A stretch of 64,000 bases of DNA from Streptococcus thalassemiae (lineage in GTDB: Bacteria; Bacillota; Bacilli; Lactobacillales; Streptococcaceae): contig NZ_CAHJXN010000004.1 of assembly GCF_903645285.1 (NCBI RefSeq), forward strand, positions 248,305-312,304, in the 5' to 3' direction. The notes below the pieces were generated by a model. The model did not search any database. It was not told where the DNA came from and was given only the letters and a program-made list of their open reading frames with translations. A program made the translations under genes and the position numbers. This document shows positions 36,447-46,300 of this stretch, piece after piece (within the stretch, counting starts at the first letter, position 1; every line of letters begins with the position of its first letter).

Positions 36447-36600
36447 TATACTCTTCGAAAATCTCTTCAAACCACGTCAACGTCGCCTTGCCGTAGGTAT
36501 TGTTACTGACTTCGTCAGTTCTATCTGCAACCTCAAAACAATGTTTTGAGCAACCTGCGGCTAGTTTCCTAGTTTACTCTTTGATTTTCATTGAGTATTA
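36447..36600 (+). repeat. Complete BOX element (A1B1C1)
   Basis: TATACTCTTCGAAAATCTC starts boxA, which holds CGTCAACGTCGCCTTGCCGT; one 45-nt boxB and a full boxC ending TTTTCATTGAGTATTA follow. It directly abuts a RUP element that shares its last TA. Confidence 0.93.
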
Positions 36601-36705
36601 TAGTGAAATGAAATAAGAATAGGACGAATTGATTAGGACAGTCAAATCAATTTCTAACAATGCTTTAGAAGTCAAGGTGTACTATTCTAGCTTCAATCTA
36701 CTATA
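36599..36705 (+). repeat. Complete 107-bp RUP element
   Basis: Starts TATAGTGAAATGAAATAAGA and ends CTTCAATCTACTATA, with the inverted ends typical of RUP, a non-autonomous element thought to be moved by IS630-Spn1. Its length is exactly 107 bp. Confidence 0.92.
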
Positions 36706-36752
36706 TTCATCAATTATAGCATAAAACATTTTTTAAGTAGTACTATCTTCTG

Positions 36753-36792
36753 TAAAAAATAAGTCTATCACATATCTGACAGACCTATTTTT
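36753..36792. terminator. pgdA terminator
   Basis: AAAAAATAAGTCT pairs with AGACCTATTTTT around a loop of about 14 nt, just after the pgdA stop codon on the minus strand. Confidence 0.75.
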
Positions 36793-36797
36793 GTTGC

Positions 36798-38189
36798 TTA
36801 TTCATCACGACTATAATACAGTTCATGAGGTTTTAGGCGAGTATTAAGCATCTCTGGTATGGTCACAAAGGTATAACCTTGATTTTTCAAATACTCAATG
36901 ACCCTTGGCAAGGCATTGACTGTCGGACTATGAATATCATGCATCAAAACGATAGAGCCGTTAGCTACTTGATGCTGAATTTCCGTCAAAATAGCCGCTT
37001 CATTTTTACTCTTCCAGTCCAGACTATCCACATCCCACATGATAAAGCTCAAATCCAAGCTATTGCGAATATCATCTGTAATAGCTCCATAAGGCGGACG
37101 CATAAGTTTAGAACTAGAACCCAGCACTTTAGTTAGCACATTCTCAGTATCAGTAATCTGCTTTTTAGCTTCATCAAGAGAAAGTTGCGAGAGAATCGGA
37201 TGGCTCCAACTATGGTTTCCAACAACATGACCTTCAGATTTTATCCTCTTCACCAAGTCCTCATTCCCAGAAACATTTTTCCCAAGCACAAAGAAAGTGG
37301 CTTTAACACCATATTTAGCTAGAGTCTCTAATGCCTGCGGGGTCGTTGCTGGATTTGGACCATCATCAAAGGTTAGAGCGACAACTTTTTGATGTTTCTT
37401 ATCAAAGTAAGACTGGTACAAGGCCGCATCTTTTTCGAGTAAGTACGAAGATTGGATAACATCAAAGAAAGCAGATACTGGCAAGGCTATCTCTTCTAAA
37501 TTTTCAACCGCAGGACTTGGATAAAGGATAATCTGACTATCCTTGTAATCAAAATTCCATGCAGACAAGTCTTGGTCAGAGAAGCTTTTTACAATCTGCT
37601 CACTCTGGTCTTGCTCTATTTTTTTATCCTCTATAAAGGAGGTCAATTCTTTTATCAGCTGTTCCTTAGCCTTACTAGCATCTGAAAAGAGTTGGTCAAG
37701 TGTAAAAGGTTGCCCATCTTCTGTTAGGTGAACCTTTCCTAGGCTGGTCTTTTCAGTCTCTTCAACCTTAAAAGCAACTAAATCATAGATTTGTTTGGTC
37801 GCATTACGATTGACGACTCCCTTTAAACCTGACTCTTCTTGCTCTGTATAGTAGAAAACAAGATTGTCCTTACTTTCTAGCTTGTCCTTAATATCTTGAT
37901 TTATCAGCTCCTTAACAGACGAAATCACTTGCTCCCCTTGGAGAGGATAATAGGCAATCACTTCGGTTTGACCCTTACGAAAATGATCCTTCTGATTTCC
38001 CTCACTCAATTGATCATCTTTCTCTTTTTTGAGCGATTCAATCTTTTGTTCGAAACTTTTTTGCTGATACATTTTAAAAGCAATAAATCCGCCTAATAAG
38101 CAAATAGAAATTGCTAAAATACCAATCAAAGCCAATAATACATGTCTCTTTTTCCCGTGTCTGCCACGTCCCAGTCTACTTTTATTCAT
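36798..38189 (-). CDS. pgdA: Peptidoglycan N-acetylglucosamine deacetylase
   Basis: PgdA removes acetyl groups from GlcNAc in peptidoglycan, giving lysozyme resistance. The 463-residue protein has a basic N-terminus, one membrane helix ([20 protein letters not shown]), an extracytoplasmic spacer domain and a C-terminal NodB deacetylase (about 265-450). Motifs: [11 protein letters not shown] (metal Asp), [12 protein letters not shown] (metal His), [20 protein letters not shown] and VLMHDIHS. The frame is open 17 codons upstream of the chosen ATG, but that part holds the promoter; the ATG has no ribosome-binding site and sits where transcription should begin. Confidence 0.94.
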   Translation of the reverse strand: MNKSRLGRGRHGKKRHVLLALIGILAISICLLGGFIAFKMYQQKSFEQKIESLKKEKDDQLSEGNQKDHFRKGQTEVIAYYPLQGEQVISSVKELINQDIKDKLESKDNLVFYYTEQEESGLKGVVNRNATKQIYDLVAFKVEETEKTSLGKVHLTEDGQPFTLDQLFSDASKAKEQLIKELTSFIEDKKIEQDQSEQIVKSFSDQDLSAWNFDYKDSQIILYPSPAVENLEEIALPVSAFFDVIQSSYLLEKDAALYQSYFDKKHQKVVALTFDDGPNPATTPQALETLAKYGVKATFFVLGKNVSGNEDLVKRIKSEGHVVGNHSWSHPILSQLSLDEAKKQITDTENVLTKVLGSSSKLMRPPYGAITDDIRNSLDLSFIMWDVDSLDWKSKNEAAILTEIQHQVANGSIVLMHDIHSPTVNALPRVIEYLKNQGYTFVTIPEMLNTRLKPHELYYSRDE

Positions 38190-38195
38190 ATTTAT

Positions 38196-38224
38196 ATCAT
38201 AACAAATTTGAGCAATAATTTCAA
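38196..38224 (-). promoter_or_regulatory. pgdA promoter, placed for a leaderless transcript
   Basis: TTGAAA, 17 nt, TATGAT; the -10 ends six bases before the ATG at 38189, so the mRNA should start at or next to the start codon. Confidence 0.68.
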
Positions 38225-38330
38225 TGATACAGTTTGGCAATCCTCAATTCCTCCAGCAAGCCAAAGCATCTCACATCAACTCCAACATCCGTATCTGTAG
38301 AGATTATGTAGTTTTCTATCTATGGAATTT

Positions 38331-38415
38331 CTAGTAGATTGAAGCTAGAATAGACACCGTGACTTCTAAAAACATTCTGAGAAATTGATTTATTTTTCTC
38401 AATCGATTTATCCTC
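38331..38415 (-). repeat. Truncated RUP element
   Basis: TAGTAGATTGAAGCTAGAATAG matches one RUP end in reverse orientation, followed by decayed internal bases (ACTTCTAAAAACATTCTGAGAAAT); the other end is missing. It lies between the AbiEi-like gene and pgdA. Confidence 0.7.
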
Positions 38416-38423
38416 AAACATCC

Positions 38424-39023
38424 CTACACCTCTGATATTTTCTTGATAATACTATATACCCAGGCACTTGTAGTTTTACCTTCAGCTAGTAATGTTGACT
38501 TTTCTTCTTCAGATAATTTTTTCCGTAAGTAGTCAATCTGCTGAGAAGTAATGTTCTCTTTCCCCATTGCCTTGACAGATTGTATCACCATTGCAGTTAA
38601 GGTTGACATATTTGAAATATCTCCATTATTTCTATGCTTAAATTCTATCCTTGCCTTACCAACATTAAAACTGGCATATCTTCCATCTGATATATAGGTC
38701 CATTTTGCTGGTACCTGCGTAGATAAACCAAGTAAATTAAGGGCTGTGTTTCCCGATGGAGCAATGGTCCAATTATATTTTCTAGCAATAGCATCAGCAA
38801 CTTCATCCACAGAGGCCATTGCATACTCTCCAATCAGTTCTATATATTTTGGTTTATAATAAATACCTTTCAAAATGCGAGTAACCTTTTTGTCTTTTAC
38901 AAGACGATTTAATGTACTACGAACAGTTTCATCTCCTGCAATATCAAAGAAATCATTTGCTATAAAAACTTGATTCGATTCAAAATTTTCTATCCTGTTT
39001 ACTATTTCCTGCTTATCGTTCAT
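38424..39023 (-). CDS. AbiEi-like antitoxin/regulator (DUF6088), without toxin partner
   Basis: A 199-residue protein of the AbiEi/DUF6088 type, the antitoxin and autorepressor of type IV AbiE toxin-antitoxin systems. The N-terminus (SNQVFIANDFFDIAGDETVR, then LNRLVKDKKVTRILKGIYYK) is the winged-helix DNA-binding part, and APSGNTALNLLGLSTQVPAK is the core of the second domain. AGGAGGCGTGATAG precedes the ATG. AbiE normally has a nucleotidyltransferase toxin gene right after; here a truncated RUP and pgdA follow, so the partner is missing. SIR2-like gene lies 98 nt upstream on the same strand. Confidence 0.82.
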   Translation of the reverse strand: MNDKQEIVNRIENFESNQVFIANDFFDIAGDETVRSTLNRLVKDKKVTRILKGIYYKPKYIELIGEYAMASVDEVADAIARKYNWTIAPSGNTALNLLGLSTQVPAKWTYISDGRYASFNVGKARIEFKHRNNGDISNMSTLTAMVIQSVKAMGKENITSQQIDYLRKKLSEEEKSTLLAEGKTTSAWVYSIIKKISEV

Positions 39024-39036
39024 CTATCACGCCTCC

Positions 39037-39070
39037 TTTGCGCCGAATATGATGCTATTTTTGGTGCAAA
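39037..39070 (-). promoter_or_regulatory. Inverted repeat upstream of the AbiEi-like gene
   Basis: On the minus strand TTTGCACC and GGCGCAAA form an 8-nt inverted repeat with one mismatch and an 18-nt spacer. TTGACT overlaps its outer arm as possible -35. AbiEi proteins are known to bind inverted repeats in their own promoter, so this is a candidate operator. Confidence 0.45.
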
Positions 39071-39121
39071 AAGTCAAATGAGAGTCATTTTATCAAGAGG
39101 GAACAGACCTCTTACAATTTC

Positions 39122-40036
39122 TTATGTAACATCTCTATCCATTTTTATCCCATTTCTTATTTCAGTAATAGCTTGATTATAAAAATCATGATAATCAGCC
39201 GCATTTATTTCTTTTATAATAACGCCATATGTACACAAGAGTATTCTCACATTATCATCTAAATCTCCAACTTTCGAGTAAAAATACACCTTTGTAAATT
39301 CAAAATGTTTCTTCTTGTATGCGAGTAGCCACCACAAATCGATTTCAGCTAAATCGAAAGCAAAACCAAGGATATGCACATCATTGCTTACAAAATAATC
39401 AATCCATGAATGATGATAAAAATCATTTTTAGAATTCCATCTTCTTAATAATTCAGACGTATATCCTATCACTTGCGAAAGCAAATAACCATAATGGTAT
39501 TGTCCTAGTATAATAGAATTTTTTCTGGTTGCTATTCCATGTATATGCCATAGTTTTTGTCTCTCACTTAATTTTATATACTGATAGATTCCTAGCTCCT
39601 TCTCCTTTTTACTGATTTCCCCCTCTTTCCCATATCCATATAGATTTAAGATTTTTCCAATAGATGGATTAGTACAAATTGTTTTTTCAAACTCAAAGCT
39701 GTAATTCGTCGTCAAAATATTCTCTACTTCTAAGTTTAATAAATCCTCAAGAAACTTTTTCTTCCTTTTTGAAATCGTCATCTTATCTTTCAAAAAATCA
39801 GTTAGTTCTTCTGCGACAGTTTCTTCTTTCCCCTTATAAAGTACTGAAATCCTCATTGGAAAACGCAAAGACTCGCTTATCTCAGCATGTAGTGAGCATT
39901 TCTCAGATTCTTTTTCGCCTCTAAACTTTTCTGCATTAAAGGAATCATCATCTTCTGGCTCGTTTGCAAATAATCTATTGATTCCATTCCCTACTAATAA
40001 AATAGGTTTGTTTTTTCTACTTTCATGTTTCCCCAT
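39122..40036 (-). CDS. SIR2-like domain protein, possible defence NADase
   Basis: A 304-residue SIR2-like protein. Visible are the NAD-binding start PILLVGNGINRLF, LNLEVENILTTNYSFEFE, the catalytic-type KLWHIHGIATR with its His, and DVHILGFAFDLAEIDLWWLL near the end. This pattern belongs to the stand-alone SIR2 group (SIR2_2 like) found in phage-defence proteins that deplete NAD; there is no second effector or sensor domain. The zinc-binding cysteines of deacetylase sirtuins are absent. It is AT-rich compared with neighbours, in keeping with transfer. It lies between the giant surface protein and the AbiEi-like gene, all on the minus strand. Confidence 0.82.
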   Translation of the reverse strand: MGKHESRKNKPILLVGNGINRLFANEPEDDDSFNAEKFRGEKESEKCSLHAEISESLRFPMRISVLYKGKEETVAEELTDFLKDKMTISKRKKKFLEDLLNLEVENILTTNYSFEFEKTICTNPSIGKILNLYGYGKEGEISKKEKELGIYQYIKLSERQKLWHIHGIATRKNSIILGQYHYGYLLSQVIGYTSELLRRWNSKNDFYHHSWIDYFVSNDVHILGFAFDLAEIDLWWLLAYKKKHFEFTKVYFYSKVGDLDDNVRILLCTYGVIIKEINAADYHDFYNQAITEIRNGIKMDRDVT

Positions 40037-40056
40037 TCCATTACCCCTTCTATCTT

Positions 40057-40070
40057 TTAAAGCGCTTACA
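40057..40070 (-). promoter_or_regulatory. cre-like site upstream of the SIR2 gene
   Basis: TGTAAGCGCTTTAA matches the CcpA box consensus at 13 of 14 positions and centres on AAGCGCTT. It lies 21 nt before the SIR2 ATG. Confidence 0.35.
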
Positions 40071-40087
40071 TCTATTCCTAAAGAAAG

Positions 40088-40125
40088 ATGGATAGAAAGA
40101 CGCTTTTCAACTTCTTTCTATCCAT
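40088..40125 (-). terminator. Hairpin after the giant surface protein gene
   Basis: ATGGATAGAAAG and CTTTCTATCCAT form a perfect 12-bp stem around a 14-nt loop. On the minus strand it is followed by CTTTCTTT, so it may terminate the giant gene before the SIR2 gene. The rest of 40126-40302 holds nothing I recognise. Confidence 0.6.
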
Positions 40126-40302
40126 TACTTCCTTCAAGAGTCCACACCAGCAATTTTCAGTTCCATTTCATGAACTATCTTACTTGTCTCGTGTTTCTTC
40201 CTTATCTTACTCTGCCATCGAAGACTTCTACTTGTACTAGAAGATGACGCTATCCAGCCATGTATTATCTTCTATGGTCGCCTGCGATATTTCACATGTC
40301 GC

Positions 40303-43300
40303 TTATCTTAGCTGAGCAAGAATAGCTTTGAGTTTATCAATCAACTCATCTTCTGTGTGGTCAGACTCTTTCTCATTGGCTAGGAAAGCAACCGCTTGAG
40401 CGAGAGCTTCTCGTGCTTGGTCGAGAACTTTCGCATCTACACTTGTAAGGTCGCCGTCTTGCAGAACCTTAGTCAATTCCTTGGTCAATTTCTTGAGTTC
40501 AGACTCTTTCTTACGACGAGCGATGAGGAAGAGAAGGAGACCAAGAAGGGCAAGTAGGCTGCCAATCATGGTACCGTATGGAAGATGACCTTGCTCTTTG
40601 CTTGTTTCTTTCGTTTCTTCTTCATCCTTAGTCGCTTGCTTGCCTTTCAAGGATTCGAGTGCTTCTTTGACCTTAGCAGTCATCTCTCTCAAGCCTGCTT
40701 CTGTCAAGTCAGCATTTCTAAGGGCTTCTTGACCCTCTCCGAGAATGATCTTAGCAGCGTCGATGACAGATTGATCAATAGCATCCAAGTCTTTCAAACG
40801 AGTTTCCAGTTCTTCAACCAATCGAGCAAGTTCAGACTTGTCAACAGGACGAGTCTCGCTAGGAGTCACCGTATTGCCTGTATTGCCTGAATTGTTTGGA
40901 GTCAAAGTAGAAACTGGAGTTTCTTGAGCTGGAGTGCTTGCTTGAGCCTGTCCAACAGTAGATGATGGAGTAGCAGGGGTGGTATTGCTACTATCGTCTG
41001 TCGTCACACCAGGGACTGGAGTGTTAGCACTGTTAGCCGGGGTCGCACTGTCGCTATTACTGTCAGCAGGGGTAGTAGTACCGCCGTTGTTGGTGTTAGC
41101 ACTATTATTAGTGTCGCCACTAGTATTGCTGTTGCTGCTATTGTCGGTATTAGCACCGTTATTAGTGTTGACACCGTTGTTAGTGCTACCATCATTACTT
41201 GGTACAGAAGTTGGTTTATCTACCAAGCCTGCTTTGGCTTCCGCAAGTTTTTGCTTAGCTTCGTCTACTTTCGATTTTGCATCCGCTACGTCTTGTTCCG
41301 TTGCGTTCGCGTTCGCAATCACTGTTTCAGCTTCGGTTACAGCTTCTTGAGCTTTTGCCTTCGCGTCTTCATAAGCTTGCTTGCTGGCTTCTGTCTTACC
41401 TGCTGTATCGACAACTTGGTCAACGTCTGCTTCCAAGTCCTCTTTCGCATTCGTTAGAGCTGTCTTGTCTGCTTTATCGACTAACTTCTCTTTCGCTTTG
41501 TCCAACTTACCTTGAGCTGCTGTTACTTTTTCTTGCGCTGCTTGAACTTCAGCTGCTGTCGCATCATCACCTTTAGCTAATGCTGCTTCTGCTGCTTGCT
41601 TCGCTGCTGTAACGTCGGCTTCTGCTTCTGCCTTAGCGTTATTATAAGCTTCAATACTTTCTGGTGTCTTACCGTCTGTATTTACCACTTCATCTAACTT
41701 AGCTTTGTCTGCTGTTAGTTTGTTTTTCGCTGTGGTTGTCGCTGCTGCTGTTACCGCATCTTCCGCATCTTTCAAGGCTGCTTTGGCATTGTTTACTTTC
41801 GTAATCTCTGCTTGGACAGCTTCTGGTGTCGCATTGTCGTTCGCTATTACAGCTTCCGCTGCTGTCTTCGCTGCTTCTGCTGCTTTCTTAGCGTCGTTAT
41901 AGGCAGTCACTTTGCTTGCTGGCTTGTCAGCTGTGTCTGGTGCACTTGTGATTTCGCTTCCTAAGGCATTATTCGCTTGCGTTAGAGTTGTCTTGTCTGC
42001 TTTATCGACTAACTTCTCTTTCGCTTTGTCTAACTTACCTTGAGCTGCGGTCACTTTTTCTTGCGCTGCTTGTACTTCAGCTGCTGTCGCATCGTCCCCT
42101 TTAGCTAATGCTGCTGCTGCTGCTTGCTTCGCTGCTGTAACTTCGGCTTCTGCTTCTGCCTTAGCGTTATTATAAGCTTCAATACTTTCTGGTGTCTTAC
42201 CATCTGTATTTACCACTTCATCTAACTTAGCTTTGTCTGCTGTTAGTTTGTTTTTCGCTGTGGTTGTCGCTGCTGCTGTTACCGCATCTTCCGCATCTTT
42301 CAAGGCTGCTTTGGCATTGTTTACTTTCGTAATCTCTGCTTGGACAGCTTCTGGTGTCGCATTGTCGTTCGCTATTACAGCTTCCGCTGCTGTCTTCGCT
42401 GCTTCTGCTGCTTTCTTAGCGTCGTTATAGGCAGTCACTTTGCTTGCTGGCTTATCAGCTGTGTCTGGTGCACTTGTGATTTCGCTTCCTAAGGCATTAT
42501 TCGCTTGCGTTAGAGTTGTCTTGTCTGCTTTATCGACTAACTTCTCTTTCGCTTTGTCTAACTTACCTTGAGCTGCGGTCACTTTTTCTTGCGCTGCTTG
42601 TACTTCAGCTGCTGTCGCATCGTCACCTTTAGCTAATGCATCTGCTGCTGCTTGCTTCGCTGCTGTAACTTCGGCTTCTGCTTCTGCCTTAGCGTTATTA
42701 TAAGCTTCAATACTTTCTGGTGTCTTACCATCTGTATTTACCACTTCATCTAACTTAGCTTTGTCTGCTGTTAGTTTGTTTTTCGCTGTGGTTGTCGCTG
42801 CTGCTGTTACCGCATCTTCCGCATCTTTCAAGGCTGCTTTGGCATTGTTTACTTTCGTAATCTCTGCTTGGACAGCTTCTGGTGTCGCATTGTCGTTCGC
42901 TATTACAGCTTCCGCTGCTGTCTTCGCTGCTTCTGCTGCTTTCTTAGCGTCGTTATAGGCAGTCACTTTGCTTGCTGGCTTGTCAGCTGTGTCTGGTGCA
43001 CTTGTGATTTCGCTTCCTAAGGCATTATTCGCTTGCGTTAGAGTTGTCTTGTCTGCTTTATCGACTAACTTCTCTTTCGCTTTGTCTAACTTACCTTGAG
43101 CTGCGGTCACTTTTTCTTGCGCTGCTTGTACTTCAGCTGCTGTCGCATCGTCACCTTTAGCTAATGCATCTGCTGCTGCTTGCTTCGCTGCTGTAACTTC
43201 GGCTTCTGCTTCTGCCTTAGCGTTATTATAAGCTTCAATACTTTCTGGTGTCTTACCATCTGTATTTACCACTTCATCTAACTTAGCTTTGTCTGCTGTT

Positions 43301-46300
43301 AGTTTGTTTTTCGCTGTGGTTGTCGCTGCTGCTGTTACCGCATCTTCCGCATCTTTCAAGGCTGCTTTGGCATTGTTTACTTTCGTAATCTCTGCTTGGA
43401 CAGCTTCTGGTGTCGCATTGTCGTTCGCTATTACAGCTTCCGCTGCTGTCTTCGCTGCTTCTGCTGCTTTCTTAGCGTCGTTATAGGCAGTCACTTTGCT
43501 TGCTGGCTTGTCAGCTGTGTCTGGTGCACTTGTGATTTCGCTTCCTAAGGCATTATTCGCTTGCGTTAGAGCTGTCTTGTCTGCTTTATCGACTAACTTC
43601 TCTTTCGCTTTGTCCAACTTACCTTGAGCTGCTGTTACTTTTTCTTGCGCTGCTTGAACTTCAGCTGCTGTCGCATCATCACCTTTAGCTAATGCTGCTT
43701 CTGCTGCTTGCTTCGCTGCTGTAACGTCGGCTTCTGCTTCTGCCTTAGCGTTATTATAAGCTTCAATACTTTCTGGTGTCTTACCGTCTGTATTTACCAC
43801 TTCATCTAACTTAGCTTTGTCTGCTGTTAGTTTGTTTTTCGCTGTGGTTGTCGCTGCTGCTGTTACCGCATCTTCCGCATCTTTCAAGGCTGCTTTGGCA
43901 TTGTTTACTTTCGTAATCTCTGCTTGGACAGCTTCTGGTGTCGCATTGTCGTTCGCTATTACAGCTTCCGCTGCTGTCTTCGCTGCTTCTGCTGCTTTCT
44001 TAGCGTCGTTATAGGCAGTCACTTTGCTTGCTGGCTTGTCAGCTGTGTCTGGTGCACTTGTGATTTCGCTTCCTAAGGCATTATTCGCTTGCGTTAGAGC
44101 TGTCTTGTCTGCTTTATCGACTAACTTCTCTTTCGCTTTGTCTAACTTACCTTGAGCTGCGGTCACTTTTTCTTGCGCTGCTTGTACTTCAGCTGCTGTC
44201 GCATCGTCACCTTTAGCTAATGCATCTGCTGCTGCTTGCTTCGCTGCTGTAACGTCGGCTTCTGCTTCTGCCTTAGCGTTATTATAAGCTTCAATACTTT
44301 CTGGTGTCTTACCGTCTGTACTTACAGCTTCATCTAACTTCGCTTTGTCTGCTGTTAGTTTGTTTTTCGCTGTGGTTGTCGCTGCTGCTGTTACCGCATC
44401 TTCCGCATCTTTCAAGGCTGCTTTGGCATTGTTTACTTTCGTAATCTCTGCTTGGACGGCTGCTGGTGTCGCATTGTCGTTGTTAATCACTTCTTGCGCT
44501 GCTGTCTGAGCTGCTTCTGCTGCTTGCTTAGCTTGCTCATATGCTGTAACTTTGCTTGCTGGCTTGTCAGCTGTGTCTGGTGCACTTGTGATTTCGCTTC
44601 CTAAGGCATTATTCGCTTGCGTTAGAGCTGTCTTGTCTGCTTTATCGACTAACTTCTCTTTCGCTTTGTCTAACTTACCTTGAGCTGCGGTCACTTTTTC
44701 TTGCGCTGCTTGTACTTCAGCTGCTGTCGCATCGTCACCTTTAGCTAATGCATCTGCTGCTGCTTGCTTCGCTGCTGTAACTTCGGCTTCTGCTTCTGCC
44801 TTAGCGTTATTATAAGCTTCAATACTTTCTGGTGTCTTACCATCTGTATTTACCACTTCATCTAACTTAGCTTTGTCTGCTGTTAGTTTGTTTTTCGCTG
44901 TGGTTGTCGCTGCTGCTGTTACCGCATCTTCCGCATCTTTCAAGGCTGCTTTGGCATTGTTTACTTTCGTAATCTCTGCTTGGACAGCTTCTGGTGTCGC
45001 ATTGTCGTTCGCTATTACAGCTTCCGCTGCTGTCTTCGCTGCTTCTGCTGCTTTCTTAGCGTCGTTATAGGCAGTCACTTTGCTTGCTGGCTTATCAGCT
45101 GTGTCTGGTGCACTTGTGATTTCGCTTCCTAAGGCATTATTCGCTTGCGTTAGAGTTGTCTTGTCTGCTTTATCGACTAACTTCTCTTTCGCTTTGTCTA
45201 ACTTACCTTGAGCTGCGGTCACTTTTTCTTGCGCTGCTTGTACTTCAGCTGCTGTCGCATCGTCACCTTTAGCTAATGCATCTGCTGCTGCTTGCTTCGC
45301 TGCTGTAACTTCGGCTTCTGCTTCTGCCTTAGCGTTATTATAAGCTTCAATACTTTCTGGTGTCTTACCATCTGTATTTACCACTTCATCTAACTTAGCT
45401 TTGTCTGCTGTTAGTTTGTTTTTCGCTGTGGTTGTCGCTGCTGCTGTTACCGCATCTTCCGCATCTTTCAAGGCTGCTTTGGCATTGTTTACTTTCGTAA
45501 TCTCTGCTTGGACAGCTTCTGGTGTCGCATTGTCGTTCGCTATTACAGCTTCCGCTGCTGTCTTCGCTGCTTCTGCTGCTTTCTTAGCGTCGTTATAGGC
45601 AGTCACTTTGCTTGCTGGCTTGTCAGCTGTGTCTGGTGCACTTGTGATTTCGCTTCCTAAGGCATTATTCGCTTGCGTTAGAGTTGTCTTGTCTGCTTTA
45701 TCGACTAACTTCTCTTTCGCTTTGTCTAACTTACCTTGAGCTGCGGTCACTTTTTCTTGCGCTGCTTGTACTTCAGCTGCTGTCGCATCGTCACCTTTAG
45801 CTAATGCATCTGCTGCTGCTTGCTTCGCTGCTGTAACTTCGGCTTCTGCTTCTGCCTTAGCGTTATTATAAGCTTCAATACTTTCTGGTGTCTTACCATC
45901 TGTATTTACCACTTCATCTAACTTAGCTTTGTCTGCTGTTAGTTTGTTTTTCGCTGTGGTTGTCGCTGCTGCTGTTACCGCATCTTCCGCATCTTTCAAG
46001 GCTGCTTTGGCATTGTTTACTTTCGTAATCTCTGCTTGGACAGCTTCTGGTGTCGCATTGTCGTTCGCTATTACAGCTTCCGCTGCTGTCTTCGCTGCTT
46101 CTGCTGCTTTCTTAGCGTCGTTATAGGCAGTCACTTTGCTTGCTGGCTTGTCAGCTGTGTCTGGTGCACTTGTGATTTCGCTTCCTAAGGCATTATTCGC
46201 TTGCGTTAGAGCTGTCTTGTCTGCTTTATCGACTAACTTCTCTTTCGCTTTGTCCAACTTACCTTGAGCTGCTGTTACTTTTTCTTGCGCTGCTTGAACT

